Shown: positions 34,985 to 45,944, counted from the stretch's first letter. The stretch is DNA of 64,000 nucleotides from Schistosoma haematobium (GCF_000699445.3 NC_067202.1:17331644-17395643); one strand, 5' to 3'. Numbers and translations: made by a program. Notes: a model not told the origin generated them from the sequence alone.

Positions 34985-35200
34985 TTACTTAATTACTTAA
35001 GCCTGTTACCTCTCTTAAGAGCCTAAGCTGCCGACTACGATTCACCAACGAACACTATCCTGGTTTCTCTTTTCCAGTTGTTTTTAAATGTGATTCATTC
35101 TTTTGATGTTTGGTTCCAATCCCTCAGTGTAATGAGTTCTTTGGTCTTTTCTTTTAACATTGGAGATTCTAAACACTGGACTTGTCTCGTAAGGGTTAAA
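34985..35200 (-). repeat. LINE-B 3'-end fragment
   Basis: TTACTTAAGCCTGTTACCTC and CTACGATTCACCAACGAACA parallel the LINE-B 3' coding end; decayed. Confidence 0.55.
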
Positions 35201-35257
35201 TTTTTAAACACAAACCGATGTCAGATAAAATACGAAAATGTACCATGGCTTTTTGGA

Positions 35258-35655
35258 CGAATGAACTGTTGGGATGATCCAGAAAACCTCTCGAAAAAGC
35301 CAAGAAAGGCTCAGAAAACTCTAAGAAGCATTTTATCCAATCAGCGTTCAATAGAAGTTTAGCCAGATAAACCAAGAAAGTGAAGAGTCACATGTAGAGT
35401 TTCTGATTGGCTAATTACTATACTGCTACTATGTTTAGTAGCATTTCAGAATTTTCGGGAAACCCAAGGACATCGAAAATACTATAAAAATCCTATATTT
35501 TCTGTACTAAAACAAACCTTTGGAGTAAAGTGCTTCATGCATATTTTGCGCCATGTTCAGGTCTCTGTGTAGTTCTAGCTTGGGGGTTACGAGAATAGTT
35601 TAGGAACCGAATATAGCGTTCAGTTAGCAAGACTTATCATGAACTGTGTTTATAA
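35258..35655 (+). repeat. Repeat G, LTR-like, pre-expansion copy
   Basis: TGTTGGGATGATCCAGAAAA to TTAGCAAGACTTATCA, with TG and CA ends. It is the same sequence as 50225-50755, but the ACT microsatellite there corresponds here only to TACTGCTACTATG (about 35424-35436). TATA-like TACTATAAAAATCC is at about 35481. Confidence 0.55.
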
Positions 35656-35837
35656 AGTATAGTGTCACCGAGTTAAGGTGTGTTTCAAGATTCTCATCAT
35701 TCTGTGACGTAGCTTTTTATTTTTATTTTCAATGTTTCGAGCCCTATTCTGTTCACTATACTGTTCATTTTACGTGATTTTTGAATTTTGAACTAAAACT
35801 TTGAACTTGCATTCTCGAATCTCATTACCGTTTCGTC

Positions 35838-36085
35838 CTAGTATGAGACTCCTCAGCCAGGCACATGCATGACGAGTGGAGTCTAATCCATGTTGTGTGT
35901 GAGACAGTTATCCACCTTAGACAATAGATGGTTTGCGCAAGATTATAGATTGATGAGACTTAGACATGAATAACATTTGATATAAGCTCAGTGGTCTTGA
36001 GATTTAGCATTCGCGTGGGAGACCGGAGATCTCCGGTTCTGAGAAGTCCCATATTAAGACAAGACGGCTGTCCAGTACTTGATCG
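35838..36085. repeat. HH-SINE fragments
   Basis: An antisense hammerhead piece (TTTCGTCCTAGTATGAGACT) at 35840-35870 is followed by a decayed sense piece with AGCTCAGTGGTCTTGAG (35985) and GAGAAGTCCCATATTAAGAC (36037). Confidence 0.5.
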
Positions 36086-36225
36086 AGAAACTCTGGAGGA
36101 GATGGAAAGTTTCACATATCTGAGTAGTATCATCTGATGCAGACATAGAGGTGAGAATTGGCAAAACAAGCACAACATTCCTACAGTTGAAGAACATATG
36201 CAACTCAAAACAATTCGATAAAGTG
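36086..36225 (+). pseudogene. LINE-B thumb fragment
   Basis: Contains GAAACTCTGGAGGAGATGGA, then ACATTCCTACAGTTGAAGAA and CAACTCAAAACAATTCGAT, matching the coding region at 52695-52850. It joins the HH-SINE fragment directly. Confidence 0.65.
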
Positions 36226-36584
36226 AACGTAATTTGATTGATTACACTGGATCAATATTAAACAGCTTAATCTACTAAACTAATATTAGATGGGTAGGTA
36301 AAAGGACAGGATATAAGTAGTCTTTATTCACAGTATTCAAGTCGGAGTAATGAAATTACTGGAATAGAGCATGAATGTATCATAATATATTCGTTGATCA
36401 GATAAGATATCATGAAAGTAAAAATAGTCGTAAGTATTTACGAATGAATATGAATTGTGGTTAACCAGTGTCTAAGATGTATAAAAGCATAATTTGGTGA
36501 GACTATAATTGCTGGATGACCTTTGAACAACGCCGAAGGGACCTTGAGAATGTTGAGCTACTTAGTAGGGTTAAATGATGATTA
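36226..36584. other. No recognisable feature
   Basis: AT-rich; nothing supportable. Confidence 0.4.
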
Positions 36585-36760
36585 TAAACCAAGTATGAAG
36601 AATTAGAATGATGATTTATAGTTGATGGTTAGGGTTAAGAATTACATTTAAGGTTTTCATCATCACGAACTGACATCGGCGATAATGCCAAGACTTTATT
36701 TAGTCAAATGGATGGATGAATTTGGCGCCAAAATGCAAGACGTGTTATCGTAAATCTGAT
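36585..36760 (+). repeat. Repeat H, copy 2
   Basis: Partner of 3270-3425 (GTTTTCATCATCACGAACTG, ACTTTATTTAGTCAAATGGA). Confidence 0.55.
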
Positions 36761-36929
36761 TGGTTTATCCATAAATTATAGTCTCGTTAAAAAGTGTAGT
36801 CAGTACATTTGAATATCATGAATAAATTGTTTTTGTATAACAAGGATATTAGTTTTCTTTGAAAAAGAAATCATATACATGTTGAATGTAAGCATTTATG
36901 TATCTAATACATGTTTGCATGTTAGTGTA

Positions 36930-37060
36930 TTAAACCGTTTCGTCTTGACTGAGGGATTCGAACCCAGGACCTTAGGTCTCGCGCGTGAACTCTTAAACTC
37001 TAGACTACTGAACCGGTACCCAATGGTGTTCATGTCTGAATCCAACGAATTCAATTTATT
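36930..37060 (-). repeat. HH-SINE fragment
   Basis: The complement of the B box (GGATTCGAACCCAGGACC) and of the A box region. The hammerhead part is truncated after TTTCGTC. Confidence 0.65.
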
Positions 37061-37171
37061 TCAACAGTTTTTATTTGATTAATCTATATACGAAATCCAT
37101 GGTACAATAGCACTGATGTATTCAATGCTCATTAATTTGTGTAAGAATTCAACTATTAAATTAATACAATC

Positions 37172-37550
37172 TGCACAAAACCCACTTTCTGATAATAATC
37201 ATTATGTGCTCACTAAGAAGTATTTCCTGCAGTTTTGGTGTGAAGCCGTGACCAGTAGAGTTCTGTTGTGAGATAGTAACAATGATTGATGTGTGGATTA
37301 GTTAAAGTTAGACATTAACACCATTCGATGCTAATTCACTCAGTGGCCTAAAGGTTAAGAGTTTACTCGCGAGACTGATAGGCCCTGGGTTCGAATTCCA
37401 CGTGCGAAATTGTGGATTCGTATTGTTGAGGAGTCCCATACTAGGATAAAACAGACCTCCAGTACTTCTAAGTTTTCTTTGGTGGTCTAAGTTAAATTGA
37501 CTCATGATTTCAATTATTATTAACCACTACAATCTCCATAAAACTCCCAT
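37172..37550 (+). mobile_element. HH-SINE unit, degenerate ribozyme
   Basis: Complete unit from CACAAAACCCACTTTCTGAT to TCCATAAAACTCCCATTTTC, with A box (TCACTCAGTGGCCTAAAGG) and B box (GGGTTCGAATTCC). The hammerhead segment reads UUGAGGA and AUAAAA in place of the core, so it is dead. Confidence 0.75.
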
Positions 37551-37639
37551 TTTCTGATTTTATAGTATATGTTGAATTTCTCTCTTTTTCTATTGAATTC
37601 AATGAATGTTTTGAAGAGAGTATACAGATTGATGTTAAT

Positions 37640-38068
37640 AAATCTATGGGTATATATATATGTATATGTATATATTTGAACTTTAAAATAGTAGTCAAGG
37701 TGATCCACATATCCACATATGTATTTATCATTTGACGTCAGTTTCCACATCATTTACATTGTATCATAATAAAATAATAATAATCAATGATGAAACATTT
37801 ACAAAATGGGAAAATTACATCAATTTTATTGAAATACTATTGGTTTATTGCTTTATATATATATATATGTGTGTGTAACATTCCCCCCCCAAAAAATGGA
37901 TGTGGACTGACCAAAATGGTTATGTGTATATGTATGTATCCATGTATGTGTGTAACTATGTGTGTGAGTGTAGGTGTGAATGTGTGTGTGTATATATGTT
38001 TTATGTATTATTCATCTAAATTATAGATCATTATAAATAAATGAATGAATGAATGAATGAATGAATGT
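37640..38068. repeat. Simple-repeat cluster
   Basis: TA/TG-rich runs (37648-37675, 37854-37877, 37923-37997), a C8 and A6 run (37884-37897) and an (ATGA)n run at 38038-38068. Confidence 0.8.
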
Positions 38069-38292
38069 ATCTTCATTTATTCACCTGTACATATTTATAA
38101 CCGGTAATATTTAGTCCCCGATGTGTGAAACATTTCGATTACTTAATGAATGAAGATAAAAATACAAAAAAAAACACACACAAAAAGAACCTATAGATAG
38201 AAACATAACAAATTCATTTGAACCTCTATTAACCTACTAGTGATATTGTTTATTCTTTCTTTAAAAGAACAAGATTATCATTGAAAACTTGA

Positions 38293-38295
38293 TTA

Positions 38296-38329
<34 letters not shown>

Positions 38330-38405
38330 TAAGTAGTAATATATAAGTAGTAATAATAGTCCATTGTATTATGTATGGGATTGTACAAGATTGGCAAAAG
38401 GTTAC

Positions 38406-38445
<40 letters not shown>

Positions 38446-38535
38446 TGTATCTATGGCCAAATAACGCCTACGCATTTTTTTAAAAAATTCTTTAATTTGT
38501 TTGGTCGACATTTTCAACCAATCACAACAATCCAT
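38293..38535 (-). CDS. Candidate first exon, Asn-rich, divergent from the next gene
   Basis: An 80-codon open frame starting MDCCDWLKMSTKQIKEFFKK, then a basic MRRRYLAID segment and 13 asparagines encoded by AAT repeats. A possible donor (AATG|GTAACC) follows the repeat near 38405, in which case the exon is 38535 to about 38406 and the hydrophobic, Tyr/Ile-rich remainder is intron. The basic amphipathic start and the head-to-head placement 190 bases from another start codon favour a real gene. The microsatellite-driven composition argues for caution. No family recognised. Confidence 0.3.
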
Positions 38536-38724
38536 GATTGACCTTGAAATAGAAAACTATGCAAAATGATTTTATTCAAATAAATTAGACACATTTTCAT
38601 TGTTTCACACAAAAAAAAGAAGACCATCTTAACCATAGTGATTATATTGTGAATTCATTATTGATTATTCATTGATAATCAATAAATCAATTAAATAATA
38701 AATCATTATTGATTCATTCATAAA

Positions 38725-38887
38725 ATGGCACCAGGGAAATCATTAAATTTACGTGGTGGTTCAATTAGTCCAAGTGCAAAATCATATGAAACATCAGTGA
38801 TTAAAGTTGGCGGTGAAATATTTGATCCAGATGGATATAGAATGGATGTGACTGTATGGTTTCGACATAGAAATGAAGCATTATATT
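38725..38887 (+). CDS. First coding exon of an unidentified gene
   Basis: Starts ATG at 38725 and reads MAPGKSLNLRGGSISPSAKS, then YETSVIKVGGEIFDPDGYRM and DVTVWFRHRNEALY: 54 codons plus one base before a textbook donor (T|GTAAGTAA at 38888). Balanced amino-acid composition amid AT-rich flanks and the strong donor indicate a genuine exon. No signal peptide is evident. I do not recognise the family, and no following exon could be identified downstream, where repeats dominate. It would share a 190-base promoter region with the minus-strand candidate. Confidence 0.6.
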
Positions 38888-38984
38888 GTAAGTAATAGAA
38901 AAAAAAAGATTTTCTTTTTATATATGATCTTAATTTTATTCTATACTGACAAGAAATGACTGTTAATTATATTAAATGTAATGG

Positions 38985-39530
38985 TTGAGATCATGAGTCA
39001 ATTGAGGTACTGGATGGTCATTTCAACCGATTGTAGGACTACCTCAACAGTGTGTATCTACAACTTCGCCTCGTGAGATCCGAAATTAGGATCTATCAGT
39101 CTCGTGCGCGAACGCTTAAACTCGAGACTACTAGGCTGGCCGGCATCCAACGATGTTAACGTATAACTTCAACTAATCCACGAGATTGAATGACACATTT
39201 ATCATTGTCTTCAGTGAGTTATTATCTCACACCAGACCCGGTTGAACTCCACTGTTTACAGCTTTTCGTCAGAACTCCTGGAAATACCTATTGAAGCCAA
39301 TCACTAGTGAGCATATATTGATTAATATCAGGAGGGGTTTTGTGGATATTATGGTAATTATAATAGTTGAATTCATGAGTCAATTGAAGCCAGACCGTCA
39401 TGGAACACCTGGAAACATTGGACGATTGTTTCGTCCTAGTGTTCTTCATGGTAATCTAGCTTCAATTGACTCATGATTCCAACCGCTCAAATGACTATAA
39501 TATCCACAAAATCCGTTCTGATATTAGTTA
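38985..39530 (-). mobile_element. HH-SINE composite: antisense unit, second partial unit, snapback end
   Basis: 38985-39335 is one unit in minus orientation (antisense B box GATCCGAAATTAGGATC, decayed). It runs directly into a second minus-oriented terminus (39336-39436), which then folds back into a plus-oriented terminus (39440-39525). The boundary sequence GGGGTTTTGTGGATATTATG at 39335 has its complement ATAATATCCACAAAA at 39498. Confidence 0.65.
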
Positions 39531-39769
39531 TATGTTTAAGAATTTGAATAGTTCATTTCTATTGAAAGTTTATGCTGATAATGCTTCTTGATCATATTAT
39601 CAAAAGATAGAGAATGTTTGAGATGAATCCAATTGTGTAATTGGATTACTTTTTTTCTACTAAGGCATAAGTAAGGTAGAAAAACAAACTGGCTATTACA
39701 CTGTCTCTACTTAAGCTTCATACTGTTTAGCATGACAATAAACTTTAAGCATTTTATATAAAATTTACT

Positions 39770-39975
39770 AACATTCGATTTTGTTAGTGTAAGATGATGG
39801 TTGGAGGTAGTCAACGGGAAACCCTACACCTAGGTTTCTTGTTATTTGGCACTCGTCCGTAGGGTTTACCTGTAAGCTTTGAGGAACTAATGCCCCCGTT
39901 TCACTCAGCTTCACAGTCAGAATCGTTACCAGGGGGCTATCCGAGCCGCGACCGACTCCTGTAGGACTGAAATCT
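39770..39975. repeat. GC-richer block next to a foldback
   Basis: 39780-39970 is notably richer in G+C than its surroundings (CCGAGCCGCGACCGACTCC at 39939-39957). No coding or RNA assignment was possible; likely part of the mobile element that ends in the foldback. Confidence 0.4.
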
Positions 39976-40224
39976 ATTCGCAATTGATTGATCACCGGGT
40001 AGTGATCAATGTCATGTGTGTCGGGTCCTTCTTAGTGCACATCGAATGCTATCGGCCAAGTTGACTATCTCCAACCACAATCTTGTCTCAACGTAGTGCA
40101 CAAAATGTCGAGTCACCTAGACTAGTTGCCACAATGCAACATGGTCGATAGCATTCGACCTGCACTAAGAAGGACCTGACACACATGACACTGATCATCA
40201 CCCAGTGAGCAATCAATTGTGAAT
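39976..40224. repeat. Foldback element, 88-base arms
   Basis: 39976-40063 and 40137-40224 are inverted copies with about 11 mismatches in 88, separated by 73 bases. Shared blocks include GTCATGTGTGTC, GTCCTTCTTAGTGCA and TCGAATGCTATCG. It could be a small inverted-repeat transposon or produce a hairpin transcript. Confidence 0.8.
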
Positions 40225-40780
40225 ATTGTTGGTGTCATGTACGCATAAACCAAATCCAAATAGATTATACATATGTATATTTATTTAGAGGGGATATAGA
40301 TGATTTATGAAATATATTCAATCCTCCACTTGTATCTATTGTGTATTCTACAACTTAAACTGGTTGTGAACCATCTTTTATAATTTCTCTTGTGATCTCA
40401 CAAGTATTCCGTAATCACTATGCTTTGAGCTTCCGAAAACTCCGGTCTTCGAGTGTCGACCTTAGCAATGCCCATGTGTTATCCCTTTACATACTACTTA
40501 TAATCAATCTTGTAAATAGCATCCATAACATTAGTATATTCAAACAAACTGGAATATATAACCAAAGGATTTAGTTCAGCTATCAATATGTGACCAAACC
40601 ATTAGAGATTAAAGCAAACATTAATATAAAGTTCACTTGGTATAGTTTTGGTTGAATCTTCCCATTGAGGTTTAAGACTGCAATTGATTAGTCACTTATT
40701 GGCATATATGAATCCTTGTGTGGATTGCCTCAATATTGCCTTCATTCACAAGCATTCTAAGCAAAGATGAATAATAGCTA
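40225..40780. other. No recognisable feature
   Basis: AT-rich; nothing supportable. Confidence 0.4.
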
Positions 40781-40784
40781 GCGG

Positions 40785-40905
40785 TAGAATCCATGACGCG
40801 CGTTTAGTCCTCTTTGGGACTCCTCAGTTAGGACTTGAACCGAGTATAACTCGCCTCAAACGCCATCACGTTATCGATTCATCTACCGTGTCCTATAAAG
40901 TATAA
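40785..40905 (-). mobile_element. SMalpha-like SINE relic with hammerhead
   Basis: On the minus strand a tRNA-like region with TGATGGCGTTTGAGGCGAG and B box GGTTCAAGTCC (about 40885-40832) leads into CTGAGGAGTCCCAAAGAGGAC, TAAA, then CGCGCGTC. This matches my recollection of the schistosome SMalpha hammerhead (stem III palindrome CGCG). The core GAAA is UAAA here, so cleavage is not expected. Confidence 0.7.
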
Positions 40906-41211
40906 AGATTTCACAGTTTTCATAATTACTTACAAGAACCATATAAATCACCATAAAGTACTTCTTTATTAATGACAATCACTGTATAAATTGAAAGTAT
41001 TATTCAAAGATTGGATCAGTTAAATAGATTCAAGTATATAAGATTTCAACTAATCTATGAGATAAACATGCAATCTCAGTTGATAGTCAACGAATAAACG
41101 GTTTATTTATTAAAATAATATAGAAGAAATCATTGACTAGTTAGGTCTATAGGTGAAAAGCTACTTTCTTTTTTTCTATTAATTAAATATCAACATTAGA
41201 TAGTAGTACTT

Positions 41212-41612
41212 GAAGTCACTAACTTCTAGTCTGAGTCATGTTGGTGGTAGATGCAGACTACTTGGTTGGGGTCCGCGTGACTATCGTAACCGATGGTTGG
41301 AGACTCTTGGTGATATGGCTCAGAATCAATTAGAATGGCGTCGGTGTATACACTCTCTGTCTTTCCTTAAACTAAGAGATTAAAATCGCTTCAAATCTTT
41401 CTTTATGCGTACTAATTCTTTCTTCCTGTACTATGTCCTTATATACAATCTTTCTTTTATATATTACCACCACCTCTGAATTAACTACTTTTACGAATCC
41501 GGTGTTCATCTTGTTGTGTTAATGGGGTATGGCAACTTGGGCCGATGCATATATATGCTTGGTCCTACGTTGTAGCTGACTTACTGACTGACTGACCGGC
41601 TGACTGATTGAC
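41212..41612 (+). pseudogene. LINE-A (A1) 3' end, 400 bases
   Basis: Carries the last coding block (complementary frames give SLSHVGGRCRLLGWGPRDYR, WLETLGDMAQNQ), the 3' UTR, and the terminal CTACGTTGTAGCTGACTTAC followed by GACTGACTGA repeats. Confidence 0.8.
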
Positions 41613-41802
41613 TCTAAATTCAACTCTTCATTCATAATATTCAATAAACGGAATAATCTTATTGGTTAAACAATTTTATTGTTAAATCAATTCTTCGTTC
41701 ATTATTTTAGGTTATCTTACAAATGAAAATAAAAATCTCTATTATAATGAACAGTAATGATATTTTACAATCATAGATCCAGTGTTGTATTAATCCAGAT
41801 CG

Positions 41803-42020
41803 ATATGTCTTGTCGATTGAATGCTACTTCTTATATCTGGTCATCACTGATTGTTATGTCGCAATCTTTTATCACTTATACTCGAAACGAAAGACCTCTG
41901 CAATTGCCACGACGCGAAAGTAAGAACACAAGGACTAGTATAAGTGATGATTTATTAACGTCAAAACACAACGACAACAACCAGATATAACAAGTAGCGT
42001 TAAATCGGCAAGACATATCA
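41803..42020. repeat. Inverted repeat inside the gag relic
   Basis: 41803-41881 and 41937-42020 are inverted copies, roughly 80% alike (GATATGTCTTG, ACGCTACTTGTTATATCTGG, CATCACTTATAC). The spacer is about 55 bases. Confidence 0.7.
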
Positions 42021-42388
42021 GTGGCAACGGGGATGGAATTCTTGGGGAGAATAAAATCGGTGTAGCGTTCATGTTCAGCTGTGCCAATTTTGCGTAACAG
42101 TACTTTGAACTTTGCGGTATCATCAAATTTTTCTAGGTCGACTTTGAATACATCTTCGTATTTCTTGAACCATAATTCAAATGTAACACCAGCCAAGCCA
42201 TCAAAATGAAATTCATGGATAGAATTAATAGTATGGTTGACATGAGATTTGAACGGAACATCTGTAAGCCTCTTTTGATTTAGGTTCATTTACTAGGTTA
42301 GAGGTTCTAGAATACGAGTTGAGAACTGTTCGTAACCTTTTTCTTGACGCTCTAACAAGGCTTCAAATTGGGTAAAAGTAAATGACAT
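41876..42388 (-). pseudogene. LTR-retrotransposon gag, N-terminal part, with in-frame stops
   Basis: Starts MSFTFTQFEALLERQEKGYE at 42388 and meets a double stop (TAG TAA, 42295-42290). It continues in the same frame through HEFHFDGLAGVTFELWFKKY, then EDVFKVDLEKFDDTAKFKVL, LLRKIGTAEHERYTDFILPK to about 42015, where the inverted repeat takes over. Length and sequence fit the gag of schistosome Ty3/gypsy-like elements. The rest of gag and pol is absent. Confidence 0.75.
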
Positions 42389-42395
42389 CTTGATA

Positions 42396-42413
42396 AGTTA
42401 ACCCCGACGCCAG
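42396..42413 (-). other. Probable primer-binding site
   Basis: On the minus strand TGGCGTCGGGGTTAAC begins two bases after the LTR end, as expected for a tRNA primer site (TGG complements CCA). The tRNA was not identified. Confidence 0.55.
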
Positions 42414-42414
42414 T

Positions 42415-42795
42415 TGTTATATCTAGAGCTTATATTCTTAATATACTGCTTACGATTTGAGCACTAGAACGCTGGAACACTCTCAAGTTGTAAATGAGAA
42501 GACAAAAGACAAGTGAAAGGAATGCTGTTCCAAACAGTGTCAATTATGGTACAAAACTGTCAGATATTTATAGTTTTTAATAAGAACGAAATCATCATTA
42601 TAGCCCTTCAATCCGTCTACAAGAGGTTATCAGCATTTGTCCAATAGGGAAGCTACATGTAGGGATTCTGAAATATTCTTCGACAAGACAATTGGATGGA
42701 ATATCTTCGTTTGATATACAAACTTCATATACACAGTCCTTCAAGCGGTTACTGATTGAAAAGACTAAGAGTAGAGTAAGAAGTTCATTGTGACA
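42415..42795 (-). mobile_element. 5' LTR of the gag-bearing element
   Basis: 381 bases, on the minus strand from TGTCACAATGAACTTC to CTCTAGATATAACA: TG...CA ends and directly next to the primer-binding site. A homologous decayed LTR is at 56450-56740. Confidence 0.65.
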
Positions 42796-42924
42796 AGGTG
42801 AATTATATACACAATGGCTGTCTTATGTATATAGGTATATATCCTTAGAGAATGAAGCGATTTATTGCCTAATAACATGCATTATGGTCTTTTCATTCAG
42901 TAACTTTTGACTAGCCCATTGGTA

Positions 42925-43365
42925 CTTACTTACTTACACCTGTTACTCCTAATGGAGCATAGGCCGTTGACCAGCATTCTCCAACCCACCCGGTACTGGG
43001 CCATCCTTTCCAGTTCCGTCCACTTGTTATTCATTTTTCTCATGTCTATCTCCATTTCTCGACGTACTGTGTTATTTGGTCTTCCACTTCTCATCTTTTA
43101 GCCTTGAGGATTCCAAGTGAGAGATTGTCTTGCGATGTGGTTGTGTGCTTTCCTTAATGTGTGTTCTATCCACTTCCGGCGCTTCTTCCTGATTTCTTTC
43201 TCCGCTAGAATTTTGTTTGTTCTCTCCTACAATAGGTTGTTGTTGATAGTGTCTGGCCAACAGATCTGAAGTATTTTGCGTGGATAGCTATTAATAAACA
43301 TTTGTATCCTTTGGATGATAGCTTTCATAGTTTCCCAGGTTCCCGCCCCATAACAATCTTAGAAC
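42925..43365 (-). pseudogene. LINE-B 3' fragment
   Basis: The plus strand starts TTACTTACTTACACCTGTTA (3' end repeats), followed by the complement of the C-terminal coding region. The minus strand has [19 protein letters not shown], equivalent to the Lys-rich end of the family protein. Confidence 0.75.
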
Positions 43366-43700
43366 TTTCCCATATATGTATATGTATATATGCATATATA
43401 TTTGTACTGGTTTTAGCATATTGATTATTTCCTAATCAATAACAGAATCGTTTTGTTACACATTCTATCAGTAGCCAATGATGAATTGGTTTGTTTTATT
43501 AAACAAAAACATTGACCATGATTTATGGTTGTTGGTTCAGAAACAACAACAAAAAAAAGGAATTCGAATCTTTAAACAATCTTATAATGTTAGATGGTAA
43601 AGTGTTTCCAAAGTTACTAATTGCATAGTATCCTATCGGTTAGCTAGTTTTCATTTGTTCAATAAAGTGAATTATAGTCATCCAATATTGTACAAGAAAT
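43366..43700. other. AT-rich spacer
   Basis: TATA/TGTA-rich run at 43377-43405; nothing else. Confidence 0.4.
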
Positions 43701-43704
43701 ACAT

Positions 43705-44185
43705 AATACATTAGTACAAGGAGATACTAAATGTATATGAGCCACAATGTGTTATTTGATTTGTGTGTGGGCTGGGATATTGTTTGGACACTCACATTGA
43801 AGTAGATGAATTTCTTAAGGGGCCCATAACCTGAACCTTTCTCCCAAAAGTATGATCCATAAGGCAGTAGAGTAAAGTTAAGAGATGTAGTCTTATGGTA
43901 GCCGATGATCAACAATTGGTTCATACATCATTTGTTCCCTTATGATTTTGGAGCCAATGTGAACGATTGGTTTTGGCATCAAAATTTTCCAACTCTCCTT
44001 GGTTAAATCGTCAGACATTCGATTTTCGTCATCTCAATGCCGTGAACAACCCCTCCTCACCACAAGAAGACAATGAATAGGATTTCTTTGGTAGTGGGTA
44101 TGTACGTAGGCATGGCTATATGAGAGCATTTCAAGAAGGAGAGCGAACTTTCCCCACCATTGACTGTACCAGGTCATTTCAATAC
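43705..44185 (-). repeat. R480 copy
   Basis: TTAGTACAAGGAGATACTAA at the tail side, CCATAAGGCAGTAGAG, AACAATTGGTTCATACATCA, and TGTACCAGGTCATTTC at the head. Diverged. Confidence 0.7.
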
Positions 44186-44387
44186 TTTCTAGTTGTATAA
44201 TTGTTAAAGTTATTGACTAATTTAAATGGAACAATTGAACAATCCATTCCAGTTAATGTATAAAGATAATCATTTATTAGCATAGATATATAGATATGCA
44301 AACAAATGAAGTATATGTATTGTACTACTGTAATTGAACTAATAACAAGTAAATCAATCACATGTTCCTTTATTTCTATGTAATTAA

Positions 44388-44418
44388 AGAGAGAGAGAGA
44401 GAGAGGAAGGAAGGAAGG
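44388..44418. repeat. (GA)n and (GGAA)n microsatellite
   Basis: GA dinucleotides followed by GGAA tetramers. Confidence 0.9.
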
Positions 44419-44845
44419 TATCAAGCAAGTATCAAGTGTTCCTTGTTTATCTTCTTTTATAAATTTGATATTTCCTTTTATTAATAATAAATATACTACT
44501 GGTTATTGATAAGAAAAAACAAACAAAAACAATTTCATACTGAATATACATTCAATTACACATGATCAATAATCATGTGATGATAAAGGATTGCACAGTA
44601 GGATTGAATATTGAACATTGAACATTGAATGAAAGCGCGGTATTTAATTTCACTGTTGTTTTTGTTTGGAAAATAAAGAAAAAAAGATAGTTCAAATTCA
44701 ATATTTCATAATAGAAACTTATTCGGCTATCTTTATTATAAACAAATCTATACTAATATAATAGGAAATTAAGGGTAATTGAATAACCTACTATACTAAA
44801 TAACATTTGATTATATAGTATATTTAGCTACATATACATTCATCA
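44419..44845. other. AT-rich spacer
   Basis: Nothing recognised. Confidence 0.4.
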
Positions 44846-44849
44846 GTAT

Positions 44850-45210
44850 GAGGTTATGGATATTATTGTGTTTTTGATTGAGATCAAGGAACCGATTGAT
44901 GTTAGATCATCATTGAAAACATGGATTTACTGGACGGCTGTTTCGTTCTATTGTAGGATTCCTCCACAGTGCTTATCTACGATCCCCTTCGTAGGATTTA
45001 AAGTTAGACAATAACACTGTTGAATGCCCGGCTCAATAGTCTATAGGCTAAGTGTATGCGTGTGTGACCAAGTACCCTGGGTTCGAATCCTGTAAGCGGT
45101 ATCGTGGATGCGTACTACTGAGGAATCCCATAATAGGATGAAATGATCGTCCAGTGCTTCCAGGTTTTCGATGATGATCTAAACATCAATCAGTTGATGA
45201 TCTCAATCAA
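44850..45210 (+). mobile_element. HH-SINE inverted dimer with a complete hammerhead core
   Basis: 44870-45000 is an antisense end with a dead hammerhead. From about 45000 it switches to a sense unit with A-box relic (CGGCTCAATAGTCTATAGG), an exact B box (GGGTTCGAATCC) and a hammerhead at 45112-45167. There CUGAGGA, GAAA and the GUC cleavage triplet are all present, and stem II is AUCC/GGAU in place of GUCC/GGAC. The left and right termini are inverted copies (TTTTTGATTGAGATCA and TGATCTCAATCAAAA). Confidence 0.75.
45112..45167 (+). ncRNA. Type I hammerhead ribozyme candidate, intact core
   Basis: Stem I GUACUA/CAGUGC (five of six pairs, one G-U), conserved CUGAGGA (CUGANGA), stem II AUCC/GGAU with a six-base loop, GAAA, short self-complementary stem III around UGAUCG, and cleavage expected after GUC at 45161. 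Confidence 0.6.
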
Positions 45211-45435
45211 AATGACATTTAGTTTGCTTTCCATTTTTTTTCACACAATCATTACTTTGAAAACTAAACAACATAAAAGAAGATTGTTACTAGTGTACAT
45301 CTATGCATAGATAGATAGATATACTTTAAATACCGTTATATAGTGTTGTATCTGAATAATTCATAGATCATCACATAGTTAACATGTTTATCAAGTTATA
45401 AGTTGAAGAATGTAAACAATAACAGAAGCATGAAA

Positions 45436-45523
45436 CCATCATCATCATCACCATCATCAACATCAACGTCAACAACAACAACAACAACATCATCATCAAC
45501 ATCATCATCCTTATCATCATCAG
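45436..45523. repeat. (ATC)n/(AAC)n microsatellite
   Basis: Mixed ATC and AAC triplets; the minus-strand poly-Asp/Val frame over it is an artefact. Confidence 0.9.
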
Positions 45524-45944
45524 ATTCTGATTTCCGACTATTTACTAATTTCATCAATGTATGATATTCTTTCTGCCTATATTTCCACTTCACTTCACTT
45601 CACTTCATTCACATGTCTGTTTTCATTGTAACATTTTTAATCATATCCGTACACCAATAAGAATGTTTTAGTTCTATATGTGCCTAAATGATCAATACTT
45701 TATTTGGGATCGATAAATTCAGTGCTGAAATCAACCTCTATCCATGTGAAATCCTTTAAAACAAATAATAATCATAATAATCATTATTGAAAGTAATTAG
45801 TCCCTTTTAGATAAATATCAATAAACCAACTAAGATAAATGGAATTGATCTAATTACACATCTATACTGGTCAGGATATTGAATTGAAAGTTCAGGTAGA
45901 AATCACTTAGAGATTAATTAAGTAAATTCAAGATTATGACAAAT
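45524..45944. other. No recognisable feature
   Basis: AT-rich; nothing supportable. Confidence 0.4.

Noticed and set aside
45396..45593. Asp/Val-rich minus-strand frame
   Set aside because: A product of ATC/AAC triplet repeats; no start context or splice sites.
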